NCBI GenBank assembly: GCA_030432905.1
Contig: JAUILU010000004.1
Span: 124,001 to 188,000, forward strand
DNA: 64,000 nucleotides
DNA from: Phycisphaerae bacterium
GTDB lineage: Bacteria > Planctomycetota > Phycisphaerae > Phycisphaerales > UBA1924
Direction: 5' to 3'
Both the position numbers and the translations under genes were made by a program. The notes under the pieces are model-generated. The model was not told the origin of the DNA, made no database searches, and saw nothing but the letters and a program-made list of their open reading frames with translations. Positions 32,092 through 40,777 of the stretch are shown here, piece after piece; position 1 is the stretch's first letter, and each line of letters opens with the position of its first letter.

Positions 32092-32926
32092 GGCCACCAT
32101 CCTTGATGAGATCGTCGAAGCAAAGAGAGCCGAGGTCGCCGAGCGCAAGGCCGCGACCCCGATGGCGAACATCGAGCGCGCCGCGCGGGCCGAGGCGCCG
32201 GCGAGAGACTTCGTCGGCGAGCTGACCGCGCCGCTCAACGGGCTCCGGGCGGCGATCATCAGCGAGATCAAACGCAAGAGCCCGTCGGCGGGCTGGATCA
32301 GGCCCGAGTACGAGCCGAGCGGTTCGGAAGATGGGTTCGCGCCGGAGGACATCGCTAGACGGTATCACCGAGCCGGGGCGCGGGCGATCAGCTGCCTGAC
32401 CGACGGGCCATACTTCGGCGGCAGGCTCGACTATCTCCAGCGGGTCCGCGCCGCGGTCCCGATGCCGGTGCTCCGCAAGGACTTCATGGTGGATGTCTGG
32501 CAGGTCTTCGAGAGCCGGGCCGCCGGCGCGGACGCGATTCTGCTGATCGCCGAGTGCCTCAGTGACAGCGAGATCACCGAGATGATCGAGGCCGCCGTTG
32601 AGCTCGGGATGGGCGTTCTGCTGGAGTCTCACGACGAGGCCAACCTCGTCCGCTCGACCCGGCTTGCGGGCCAGACGCACCCGAAACAAGTGCTCATCGG
32701 TATCAACAACCGTGACCTGAGGGTCATGAAGGTGGACCTTGGCCACACAACCCGGCTTTCGAGCAAAGTGCCCGACGCCGGGATGCTGGTCAGCGAATCG
32801 GGCATCAAGACAGCCGATGATCTCGATCGGCTTGCAGATTCGGGTGTCCGGATCGCGTTGGTGGGTGAGCACCTCATGGCCCAGCCAGACCCGGGCAGGG
32901 CGCTGGAAACGCTGCTTGGCAACTGA
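32090..32926 (+). CDS. trpC: Indole-3-glycerol phosphate synthase
   Basis: A 278-residue TIM-barrel enzyme of tryptophan synthesis that closes CdRP to indole-3-glycerol phosphate. The start MATILDEIVEAKRAEVAERK is the conserved N-terminus. EIKRKSPSAGWI carries the catalytic Lys/Ser region, VLRKDFMVDVWQVFESRAAG is strand 3-4, GINNRDL and VSESGI complete the phosphate-binding strands. No other trp gene adjoins, so trp genes are scattered in this genome; trpS, close by on the other strand, is presumably coincidental. No Shine-Dalgarno sequence was found upstream. Confidence 0.95.
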   Translation: MATILDEIVEAKRAEVAERKAATPMANIERAARAEAPARDFVGELTAPLNGLRAAIISEIKRKSPSAGWIRPEYEPSGSEDGFAPEDIARRYHRAGARAISCLTDGPYFGGRLDYLQRVRAAVPMPVLRKDFMVDVWQVFESRAAGADAILLIAECLSDSEITEMIEAAVELGMGVLLESHDEANLVRSTRLAGQTHPKQVLIGINNRDLRVMKVDLGHTTRLSSKVPDAGMLVSESGIKTADDLDRLADSGVRIALVGEHLMAQPDPGRALETLLGN

Positions 32927-32937
32927 GCCTGCGGGTC

Positions 32938-32966
32938 TTTCAGTGGCTGCTTAGGCCCGCTAGCAT
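32938..32966 (+). promoter_or_regulatory. Possible sigma70-like promoter before the redoxin-fold gene
   Basis: TTTCAG at 32938-32943, 17-nt spacer, TAGCAT at 32961-32966. The leader would be about 50 nt and carries the AGGAG ribosome-binding site used by the gene at 33024. The -35 match is weak. Confidence 0.35.
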
Positions 32967-33023
32967 AAATGACACGGGGATCGGCCCCGAACACGCCGCC
33001 CCGGAAGGCAGGAGACTTTCGCA

Positions 33024-34313
33024 ATGACCCGACGACGCAACGTCGCAACGCTCGCCCTCTCGCTCACCTTTGTTGCTGGGGCTGCCCAGTCTCAGGAATC
33101 GATGCCGCCGCCCGCGCAGCCCGATCGCCCGAGCACCGCCGAGCGCAACGGCCTTGACGAGCGAGCCGTCGGCATCTTCCTCGCGGCTCAGGAAGCCCTC
33201 GTAGAGACCAAGGACATCGCGGTCACGATCCGCTCCGAGATCCAGGCCGAGTCCGGCCCGCTGGCAGCGTTCAAGCTCGGCGCCGACGGCAACGCGTGGA
33301 TCCGCCAGGAAGAAGGCGGCCTCTGGACGCGCTCGATGATCGGCCATTCCGATGAGATCGGCTCGAACGAACAGCTCGCGTTCACCGTCGTGAAGTCGGA
33401 CAACAAGGCCTCATGGATCGACCCTGAGAATCAGGAAGTCATCCACGCCATCGGCCGGTACGCAAAGGGCAAGTACTACAGCAACGCCGACCTGCTCGGC
33501 CTGCACTACCTGTTCCAAGTTAAGCCGTACGCCCGTGAGCTTCGCGCCGCCAAGCTCGAGGTGCTGGGCACGGAAGCCGTGGACAACACGCTGTGCAACA
33601 TCGTGCGTGTTGAGTACTCGGGCCGGGAGCTGCCCCGCCGCTGGTACATCAGCACCACCGACGGCTTCCCCCGCAAGATCGTCGAAGAACTCATGGAGGG
33701 CGCGACCCGCACCTACGACTTCACCGACGTTGAGATCGACAGCGGCATCGACGATGCGCGATTCGCCATCAAGGTGCCCGCGAACTACGTCGAGAAGAAC
33801 CTCCCGGACCGCCAGGCCGCACAGAACGCGGCGACCCCCGAGCAGACCGCCGTCACGAACACCGACGACTCGATGGGTCAGTACGGCGTCGAGATCGGCG
33901 ACCTCGGTGCACCCTTCACCGCGAGCAATATCTTCGGCGAGGAGTACGACCTCAAGGACTACGCCGGCAAGCCGGTCCTGCTGTTCTTCTGGGCGAGCTG
34001 GGTGCCGAGCACCTCGATTGTCGCCAGCGAGATCATCGAACTCAACGACTACCTCGGCGACGACGGCCAGCTTCTCTCGTTCGCTTTGCGTGAGCGGACA
34101 CCGGAAGCCGCGGTGAACCTCATGCTCGAAGAAGACCGCGAGGACGTGGTCGTGCTGACCTCGGGCGGCCGGGCCGGCAACGTGTACAACATCGCCAAGA
34201 TGCCCGCGATCGTCATCCTCGATTCCGACGGCAGGATCGCGTACCGCACCGAGAACTACGTCATCGAGGACACGATCAACGAGATCAAAGCAAAGCTCGA
34301 CGAGCTGCGTTAG
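33024..34313 (+). CDS. Exported LolA-like/thioredoxin-fold fusion lacking redox cysteines
   Basis: A 429-residue protein with AGGAG 10 nt before the ATG and a signal peptide (VATLALSLTFVAGAAQSQ). The first half (about 40-260) is beta-rich and resembles DUF2092/LolA-RseB-like lipid-binding folds: KDIAVTIRSEIQAES, LEVLGTEAVDNTLCNIVRVE, RRWYISTTDGFPRKIVEE. The second half is a TlpA-like domain: VGAPF-type start (LGAPFTASNIFGEEYDLKDY), then VLLFFWASWVPSTS, where CxxC would be W-V-P-S. With no cysteine it cannot do disulfide chemistry; it may hold the fold for binding. It is followed by a strong terminator at 34345. Confidence 0.8.
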   Translation: MTRRRNVATLALSLTFVAGAAQSQESMPPPAQPDRPSTAERNGLDERAVGIFLAAQEALVETKDIAVTIRSEIQAESGPLAAFKLGADGNAWIRQEEGGLWTRSMIGHSDEIGSNEQLAFTVVKSDNKASWIDPENQEVIHAIGRYAKGKYYSNADLLGLHYLFQVKPYARELRAAKLEVLGTEAVDNTLCNIVRVEYSGRELPRRWYISTTDGFPRKIVEELMEGATRTYDFTDVEIDSGIDDARFAIKVPANYVEKNLPDRQAAQNAATPEQTAVTNTDDSMGQYGVEIGDLGAPFTASNIFGEEYDLKDYAGKPVLLFFWASWVPSTSIVASEIIELNDYLGDDGQLLSFALRERTPEAAVNLMLEEDREDVVVLTSGGRAGNVYNIAKMPAIVILDSDGRIAYRTENYVIEDTINEIKAKLDELR

Positions 34314-34344
34314 TTCTCGAACACAGATCAAACTCAAAAAATGA

Positions 34345-34380
34345 AACGGCCGGTCCCTTCGAAAGGACCGGCCGTTGTTT
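34345..34380. terminator. Bidirectional intrinsic terminator, 12-bp perfect stem
   Basis: AACGGCCGGTCC (34345-34356) and GGACCGGCCGTT (34365-34376) pair perfectly around an 8-nt loop. GTTT follows on the plus side, and AAAAAATGAAA precedes it, giving a T-run for the minus strand. It separates the convergent redoxin-fold and ppdK genes. Confidence 0.88.
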
Positions 34381-34406
34381 ATATCACAGGGTGTCGAACC
34401 GTTTCA

Positions 34407-37241
34407 CTAGCCGTGACGGATCGCGGCCTGAGCGGCTGCGAGCCTTGCGATCGGCACGCGGAACGGTGAGCAGCTGACGTAGGCCAGGCCCGCTCTGTGG
34501 CAGAAGTCGACGCTCTCGGGGTCGCCGCCGTGCTCGCCGCAGATGCCGATCTTCAGATCGGGGTTGCCTGCCTTGCCGCCCTCGATGCCCATCTGCACCA
34601 GCTGGCCCACGCCGGTCTGGTCGAGGCTCTGGAACGGGTCAACGGGCAGGATGCCCTGTCCGATGTAGTCGGGCAGGAACGTGTTCACGTCGTCACGCGA
34701 GTAGCCGAAGGTCAGCTGCGTGAGGTCGTTGGTGCCGAAGCTGAAGAAATCGGCTTCGTGCGCGATTTCCTCGGCGGTGAGAGCCGCGCGTGGGATCTCG
34801 ATCATCGTGCCGATCTTGATGTCGAGGCGCTTCTTGAAGCCCATCTCCTTCTTGACCGTTGCGATGACGTCCTCGGCCTCGCTGCGGAGCAGGCGGAGTT
34901 CCTGAACCGTGCCGACGAGCGGGATCATGATCTCGGGCATCGCCTTGACCTTCTCGCCGACGCACTCGATCGCGGCTTCGACGATCGCGCGGACCTGCAT
35001 GCGGAGGATCTCGGGGTACGTCACCGCGAGCCGGCAGCCGCGGTGGCCCAGCATCGGGTTCAGCTCGTGCAGCATCGCGACGCGCTGCTTCACCTTGGGC
35101 AGCGGCACCTTCATCGAGGTCGCCAGCTCCTTCTGCTGCGCCGACTCGTGGGGCAGGAACTCGTGCAGAGGCGGGTCGAGCAGGCGGATGGTCACGGGCA
35201 GGCCGTTCATCGCGCGGAAGATGCCCACGAAGTCGTCGCGCTGGTAAGGCAGCAGCTTGTCGAGCGCCGCTTCCCGGTCCTCGACGGTCTCGGCGAGAAT
35301 CATCTCACGCATCGCCTTGATGCGCGGCCCCTCGAAGAACATGTGCTCGGTGCGGGTCAGGCCGATGCCTTTGGCGCCGAACTCGCGTGCGCGGGCTGCG
35401 TCGGCGGGTGCGTCGGCGTTGGTGCGGACCGCCATCGTCGCGTGCTTGTCGGCCCAGCGCATGACCTTGGCGAAGTCGCCAGAGAGCTCGGGGGTAATGG
35501 TTGAGAGGGCGCCGGCGAAGACCTCGCCAGTGCCGCCGTCGATGGAGATGGTGTCGTCCCGGCCGAACTTCTTGCCGTTGACGGTGAAGGTGCCCTTGGC
35601 GGCGTCGATCTGGATCTCACCCGCGCCGGCGACGCAGCACTTGCCCCAGCCTCGGGCGACGACCGCCGCGTGGCTGGTCATGCCGCCGGTGGAGGTGAGG
35701 ATGCCGACCGCCGAGTGCATGCCGTCCACATCTTCGGGCGAGGTTTCCTTGCGGACGAGGATGATCTTCTCACCCGCGTGCGCCCGCTCGACGGCTTCGT
35801 CGGCGGTGAACGCGGGCTTGCCGACCGATGCGCCGGGTGAAGCCGGCAGGCCCCGGGTCAGCATCTTCGCGATCGCCTTCTTCTTCGGGTCGAAGCTGGG
35901 CAAGAGGAGCTGAACAAGATCGCCCGCGGGGATGCGGAGCAGTGCCTCGCGCTCGTCGATTAGTTTCTCTTTGACCATGTCGCAGGCGATCTTCACCGCG
36001 GCGGCGCCGGTGCGTTTGCCGTTACGGGTCTGAAGCATGAACAGCTTCTTGTCCTCGATGGTGAACTCGATGTCCTGCATGTCCTTGTAGTGCTTCTCGA
36101 GCTTGGTCTTGTTCTTGATGAGCTGGTCGTAGACCTTCTTGTTCCACTTCTTCATCTCGCTCACGGGCAGCGGCGTGCGGATGCCCGCGACGACGTCTTC
36201 GCCTTGTGCGTTGATGAGGAACTCGCCGTAGAACGCGCTGTCACCGGTTGACGGGTCGCGTGTGAAGGCGACGCCGGTGCCCGAGGTTTCTCCCATGTTG
36301 CCGTAGACCATCGCCTGGATGTTGACCGCGGTGCCGTTGAGGCCGTGGATGCCCTCGATGCGGCGGTAGCTGATGGCTTTGTCGGCGTTCCAGCTCTTGA
36401 AGACCGCTTCGACCGCGAGTTCGAGCTGCTTGAACGGGTTCTGCGGGAACGCGTCGCCGACCTGCTTGCGGTAGACCTCTTTGTATGCCTTGCAGAGTTC
36501 CTTCAGGCCCTCGGCGGGGACTTCGGTGTCGAGCTCGACGTGGTACTTCGCCTTGATCTCGGCGAACGCGTCCTCGAACTTCTCGTGGTGAACGCCCATG
36601 ACGACGTCGCCGAACATGTTGATGAGTCGGCGGTAGGCGTCGTAGGCGAAGCGGTCGTTGCCGGTGCGCTCGGCGAGCGCTTCAACGGATTCGTCGGTCA
36701 GACCGAGGTTCAGGATCGTGTCCATCATGCCCGGCATGGAGACCATCGCGCCCGAGCGGACGGAAACGAGCAGCGGGTTGGTGGCATCACCAAACTTTTT
36801 GCCGAGCTCTTTCTCGAGCACAGCCATGCCCTTGGTGACCTCGTTCATCAGGCCGTGCGGGAGGCGTGAGCCGTTCTCGTAGTACTTCGCGCAGGTGTCG
36901 GTGGTGATGGTCATGCCCGGGGGCACGGGCAGCCCGATGGCGGTCATCTCGGCGAGGTTGGCGCCCTTGCCGCCGAGGAGTTGTTTCATGGTGCCGTCGC
37001 CGTCGGTCTTGGTGGCGCCGAAGGAGTAGACCATTTTGCCCGAGCGCGCCGGCTTCGGAACAACCTTCCGCCCGCTGGCGCGGAGCACCCGGCCCGCGCT
37101 CTTCTTGGTTGCCTTGCCCTTCTTCTTTGCGGCTGATTTCTTGACTGCTGATTTCTTCGTTGTTTTCCGAGCAACCTTCTTCTTAGCCGACTTCTTCGCG
37201 GCTTTCTTGGTTGTCTTCTTGGAAGCGGGCTTCTTGGCCAT
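34407..37241 (-). CDS. ppdK: Pyruvate, phosphate dikinase with histone H1-like N-terminal tail
   Basis: A 944-residue enzyme interconverting pyruvate + ATP + Pi and PEP + AMP + PPi. From residue 70 (MVYSFGATKTDGDG) it follows the normal PPDK pattern: nucleotide-binding domain with LLGGKGANLAEM, the phosphohistidine His524 in GGMTSHAAVVARG, and the PEP-binding barrel with GICGEHGGDPESV near the end. His524 equals His455 of the Clostridium enzyme plus 69, so the first 69 residues are an addition. They hold 22 Lys in the first 47 residues (AKKPASKKTTKKAAKKSAKK), like histone H1 tails. A GAGGA site 9 nt before the ATG shows that the tail is translated. Confidence 0.95.
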   Translation of the reverse strand: MAKKPASKKTTKKAAKKSAKKKVARKTTKKSAVKKSAAKKKGKATKKSAGRVLRASGRKVVPKPARSGKMVYSFGATKTDGDGTMKQLLGGKGANLAEMTAIGLPVPPGMTITTDTCAKYYENGSRLPHGLMNEVTKGMAVLEKELGKKFGDATNPLLVSVRSGAMVSMPGMMDTILNLGLTDESVEALAERTGNDRFAYDAYRRLINMFGDVVMGVHHEKFEDAFAEIKAKYHVELDTEVPAEGLKELCKAYKEVYRKQVGDAFPQNPFKQLELAVEAVFKSWNADKAISYRRIEGIHGLNGTAVNIQAMVYGNMGETSGTGVAFTRDPSTGDSAFYGEFLINAQGEDVVAGIRTPLPVSEMKKWNKKVYDQLIKNKTKLEKHYKDMQDIEFTIEDKKLFMLQTRNGKRTGAAAVKIACDMVKEKLIDEREALLRIPAGDLVQLLLPSFDPKKKAIAKMLTRGLPASPGASVGKPAFTADEAVERAHAGEKIILVRKETSPEDVDGMHSAVGILTSTGGMTSHAAVVARGWGKCCVAGAGEIQIDAAKGTFTVNGKKFGRDDTISIDGGTGEVFAGALSTITPELSGDFAKVMRWADKHATMAVRTNADAPADAARAREFGAKGIGLTRTEHMFFEGPRIKAMREMILAETVEDREAALDKLLPYQRDDFVGIFRAMNGLPVTIRLLDPPLHEFLPHESAQQKELATSMKVPLPKVKQRVAMLHELNPMLGHRGCRLAVTYPEILRMQVRAIVEAAIECVGEKVKAMPEIMIPLVGTVQELRLLRSEAEDVIATVKKEMGFKKRLDIKIGTMIEIPRAALTAEEIAHEADFFSFGTNDLTQLTFGYSRDDVNTFLPDYIGQGILPVDPFQSLDQTGVGQLVQMGIEGGKAGNPDLKIGICGEHGGDPESVDFCHRAGLAYVSCSPFRVPIARLAAAQAAIRHG

Positions 37242-37374
37242 CGGGAGGAATCCTCATCTAGGTTTGGGGCTCTATCTCTCGTCGTGGGCTTGCCGGATCG
37301 GCCCACGGGCCAAATCGCGCAAACGAGCCGATTCTAGGTAGGAACCGCGCGAATATCCGCAGTTCGCAGCGTCA

Positions 37375-37380
37375 TACCAT
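37375..37380 (+). promoter_or_regulatory. Possible -10 box (TACCAT) for a leaderless gene
   Basis: TACCAT ends 5 nt before the GTG at 37386, with no Shine-Dalgarno sequence, consistent with a leaderless transcript. Confidence 0.3.
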
Positions 37381-37385
37381 CAACT

Positions 37386-38756
37386 GTGACCACCGCCCAC
37401 ACACCCCGGCTCGACACAACCGCCAATCAGGCGGGCGGGCTGCTCGCACGCTGGCCATTGGACGAACCGCTTGGCGCCCACATCGCGGGCGATCCGCAGA
37501 GAAAGCCGGGTTTTTCGCTGTATGCGCGCCCCGAATCCATCGAGCACCCCGCGACACTCGACGAGCTTGCTTCGCTCATCAGATCATCACAGAGCTGTAT
37601 ACAGCCCACCCCCACTTTCGGACCCGGCTGGCTCGTTTCGATCAACTACAACGCGGGTCACCAGATCGAACCCAGCGCCTCGGCTGCGCCCACCGCGAAC
37701 CAAGGCCCGTTCGCAACGCTCGCAAGGATCGAATCGGGCTACATCGTCAACAACCAAACCGGCGAGACAACCACATTCGGCGCGCCGCCTCGGCTCTTAG
37801 AAAAATCTGACCACGGCCGGGCGTTCTCACTCGGGAGTGCGCAGGGACTCGAACGCGAGGCTCTGTATACAAACGCTGTCGGCAAGGCGGTCGAGCTGAT
37901 CCGCGCGGGGGATGTGTTCCAGGTCAATCTCACCCATCGGCTTCACGCGGCGTTCGCTGGCTCGGCTCGGGCGCTCATGGCGTCCCTCGCCGAAACGCTG
38001 AGGCCATGGCACGGGTTTTATCTCGAGACCCCATCCGCATCGCAAACCGAGATCGCCGCGATCTGCTCGCTCAGCCCGGAACTCTTTCTCGATCTCGCTC
38101 CCGACGGTTTGGTCCGCACGCGCCCCATGAAGGGCACGCGCCCGGGCAAGACGCCAGCCGCCGAGCTCGAACTCGCGGACAAGGACAAAGCCGAGCTCGC
38201 GATGATCGTTGACCTGATGCGGAACGACCTCGGCCGGGTATGCAGGTTCGGATCGGTGAAGGTCACACAGAACAGAACCATCGAGCCGCACGGCGGAACC
38301 TCGACCACACCCTCGCTCTGGCAGGGCGTTGCTACCGTGGAAGGAACCCTGCGCGACGGGCTCGATGTGCGCGACCTGCTCGCCGCGTGTTTCCCGCCCG
38401 GCTCGGTGACCGGTGCGCCAAAGGTCCGCGCGATGCAGATCATCGACGAACTCGAACCATCGCTCGGCTTCGATAGCTCGTTCCCGCGTCGAGGCCCCTA
38501 CTGCGGCGCATGCGGGTTCATCGGTGACGGCGGCTCCGCATCGCTCAACGTCGCCATCCGCACCGCGATCATCACGGGCCTATCAGCCGGCACGGGGAAT
38601 GTTGAATCGGGAGCCGCCCACTACCCGGTCGGCGCGGGCATCGTCGCGGACTCTGATCCGGCAGGCGAATGGCAGGAAACGCTCGACAAGGCGAAGCCGT
38701 TTCTCGATCTGTGTAAATCAGGCGGCGAACCCGGTCGAGACATCACCGAAGATTGA
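37386..38756 (+). CDS. pabB: Chorismate-binding enzyme, aminodeoxychorismate synthase component I-like
   Basis: A 456-residue chorismate-utilising enzyme from GTG 37386. Motifs: VELIRAGDVFQVNLTHRL, RTRPMKGTRPG (PabB/TrpE active-site loop), ELAMIVDLMRNDLGRV, CFPPGSVTGAPKVRAMQII, and GPYCGACGFIGDGG. These fit PabB, which makes 4-amino-4-deoxychorismate for folate, slightly better than TrpE: the LFLDL and PMKGT segments are PabB-like. TrpE cannot be excluded. Tail-to-tail overlap of 39 nt with the GT2 gene at 38718. Confidence 0.88.
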   Translation: MTTAHTPRLDTTANQAGGLLARWPLDEPLGAHIAGDPQRKPGFSLYARPESIEHPATLDELASLIRSSQSCIQPTPTFGPGWLVSINYNAGHQIEPSASAAPTANQGPFATLARIESGYIVNNQTGETTTFGAPPRLLEKSDHGRAFSLGSAQGLEREALYTNAVGKAVELIRAGDVFQVNLTHRLHAAFAGSARALMASLAETLRPWHGFYLETPSASQTEIAAICSLSPELFLDLAPDGLVRTRPMKGTRPGKTPAAELELADKDKAELAMIVDLMRNDLGRVCRFGSVKVTQNRTIEPHGGTSTTPSLWQGVATVEGTLRDGLDVRDLLAACFPPGSVTGAPKVRAMQIIDELEPSLGFDSSFPRRGPYCGACGFIGDGGSASLNVAIRTAIITGLSAGTGNVESGAAHYPVGAGIVADSDPAGEWQETLDKAKPFLDLCKSGGEPGRDITED

Positions 38757-39839
38757 CTGACGCTTGGCGGCAAGCCATGGCGCCACAACCGGCGCACCCT
38801 GGCGAGTGCTCTCGAGCGCATCGAGCATCGGGCCGGGCGACATCGTTCCGATGATCTGGGCTTGGCCGCCCGACTTCACCTCGGTAACACCCAAGTCCCG
38901 CATCGCCCGACGGACGACGTGCGCGTTCTTGCCCTCGGCGATGACCTCGGCGCTCGTCGCGCCGCGGGGCAGGCGCGACTTGATCGCCTCGCGAGCCGCG
39001 GCCAGCCCGATGAAACGCTCCCACATCGCGTCGTCCATCGGCGTGCGGCGCTGCGAGCCGATCGTCTGCTCGAGCTGCGCCAAACCCGCTTCGTACCCAG
39101 CGATCGCGTTCTCTTTTTCCGCGATGAATCGGCAGCGTTCTCTACTTCGTTCGAGTTCCTCGGCGAGCACACCCAGCGGTGCGTAGCGCTGGATTGTCCA
39201 GCCGTTGTTGCGGACGAGCCGTTCGACGATCAGGTGCATGTCCCGGCCCGAGCTGACCTTGCGGTGGAGCACCCGGAAGATCGGGCTGAACTCGATGCGT
39301 TTGCCCGCGAGCAGAAGCTTCGCCGATAGGTCGTATTCCTCGGCGTAGAAGCCGAAGTTCTCGTCGTAGCCGCCCGCGTCGATGAACGCGCTGCGCCGGA
39401 TCGCGACGCCGCAGCCGACGAAGACCTCTGGCAGGCCCCCGTCCTCGCGCCGGACGATCGTGTCTTCGGTCTGGCCCAGGAACACGTCGGCTGAGATCGC
39501 GGCGACGTCCGGTGACGCCCGGCGGATCGCGACCTCGAACCCGGAGTCGAGCGGCGCCGAGTCGTCGTCGAGCATGATGAGCCAGTCGCAGCGTTCGTCG
39601 GCGTGCTTGGCCGCGATGTTCCGAGCCGCGGCTCCGGTGTTCTGTTCGAGCCTGATCGTGCGGACCGCTGTGCCGCACGGGAGTTGGTCGGGAAGCTCAA
39701 CCGGGGTTTGTGATGCGTTGTCTGCGACGATGACTTCCGCGCCGCCCATGCCGATCTGCCTGCCGAGGCGGTTGATCTCGCCCAGCGTGCGCATGAGTTC
39801 GTCGTGCCGATCTTTGGTTGGGATGATGTAGCTGATCAT
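38718..39839 (-). CDS. Glycosyltransferase family 2 (glycan island)
   Basis: A 373-residue GT-A enzyme. MISYIIPTKDRHDEL starts the fold, NTGAAARNIA is the nucleotide-binding region, and the DXD-type metal site is DDDSAP (residues 91-95). GFYAEEYDLSAKLLLAGKRI is the acceptor-side motif. About 110 residues of helical sequence follow the GT2 core. The ATG overlaps the sulfotransferase stop (ATGA), so the two are coupled. Its 3' end overlaps pabB on the other strand by 39 nt. Donor and acceptor sugars cannot be inferred. Confidence 0.88.
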   Translation of the reverse strand: MISYIIPTKDRHDELMRTLGEINRLGRQIGMGGAEVIVADNASQTPVELPDQLPCGTAVRTIRLEQNTGAAARNIAAKHADERCDWLIMLDDDSAPLDSGFEVAIRRASPDVAAISADVFLGQTEDTIVRREDGGLPEVFVGCGVAIRRSAFIDAGGYDENFGFYAEEYDLSAKLLLAGKRIEFSPIFRVLHRKVSSGRDMHLIVERLVRNNGWTIQRYAPLGVLAEELERSRERCRFIAEKENAIAGYEAGLAQLEQTIGSQRRTPMDDAMWERFIGLAAAREAIKSRLPRGATSAEVIAEGKNAHVVRRAMRDLGVTEVKSGGQAQIIGTMSPGPMLDALESTRQGAPVVAPWLAAKRQSIFGDVSTGFAA

Positions 39840-40777
39840 GCCGCCTGCTCCGCGATGCCTCTGTCGTAGCCGAGCGCTTCGAGCAGCTCGCCGGCGCGCT
39901 CGTCGAACTCGTGCATCTGGTCGATGGTGAACCACTCTTTCCAATCGCCCGCTGCGCCCTTGCGGAAGAAACTCTCGCGGTCTTCCTCGCCCGGCTCGCG
40001 CCCGCCGGTCAGGTTCCGAAACGACGCGGCCTCGACACACGCCTTGGCCTGGCCCGGGGTCACGCTCACCCCGCTGCCCTCGGCGATGTGCCGCAAGAGC
40101 TTCGTCGCCTGCGCTTCCGTGTCGGTCAGCAGCTCTTCGTACTGCAACCGAAGCACCGACCTGAACATCGGCACCGCTTCGAGCATCGCGGTGTTCACGT
40201 CGATCCAGTTCTCAAGGAAGTGCTGGAACCAGACGTCCGGGATGACCTTGTCTTCGAGCTGCTGCGCGGCTTCGAGATCGTCGGCGCCCGCGCCGGGCTT
40301 GCCGCTGGCCCATCGCTGGCGTGCGATGTTGAGCCTGTGCGCTGCGCCGCTGACGATGACGTCACGCCCGTCGCGCACGAGGTGGACTAGCCTGATGCCC
40401 GGGTCGTACTCCGCGATCATGTCGGCCGCGTGCTCGGCGGTTCCGGGGTAGGGCGTGAATTTTTCGCCGTACAGAGAGACGCCAGCGTGCGAGGCGCATC
40501 GCACCGCGACGGCGTCGGCCAGATCGAACGCCAGCTGCTTGCAGAACCCGTCGTCCGCATGATCGAGCCCGAGGTGCCGACTCATGTGCCGAGCGGTTTG
40601 CTCGATGGTGATGTGCGGCCCGGTCGGGTTGCTCGGATCGAAGTATCGGCCGAAGAGCCGCGACTCGCCGCAGTGCATGTCACGGTGGGCGCCGATGAGT
40701 TTCTGCATCCACGTCGTGCCGCTCTTCGGGCTTGCAACGATGACGAACCTGATCGGGCGGTCATGTTGGTGAGTCAT
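39836..40777 (-). CDS. Sulfotransferase (glycan island)
   Basis: A 313-residue PAPS-dependent sulfotransferase. The 5'-phosphosulfate loop is SPKSGTTWMQKLI (residues 16-28) and the 3'-phosphate loop is LVRDGRDVIVSGAAHR. The family transfers sulfate from PAPS to hydroxyls of sugars or lipids. It is translationally coupled on both sides (4-nt overlaps) to the HldE-like fusion upstream and the GT2 gene downstream, so the three products almost certainly work on one glycan, which would then be sulfated. An insertion of roughly 40 residues (DDLEAAQQLEDKVIPDVWF) follows the 3'-phosphate loop. Confidence 0.88.
   Translation of the reverse strand: MTHQHDRPIRFVIVASPKSGTTWMQKLIGAHRDMHCGESRLFGRYFDPSNPTGPHITIEQTARHMSRHLGLDHADDGFCKQLAFDLADAVAVRCASHAGVSLYGEKFTPYPGTAEHAADMIAEYDPGIRLVHLVRDGRDVIVSGAAHRLNIARQRWASGKPGAGADDLEAAQQLEDKVIPDVWFQHFLENWIDVNTAMLEAVPMFRSVLRLQYEELLTDTEAQATKLLRHIAEGSGVSVTPGQAKACVEAASFRNLTGGREPGEEDRESFFRKGAAGDWKEWFTIDQMHEFDERAGELLEALGYDRGIAEQAA

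Noticed and set aside
31166-32872. Antisense frame of about 570 codons across trpC and the CPBP gene
   Set aside because: It is out of frame with the CPBP motifs and antisense to conserved trpC; no independent evidence.
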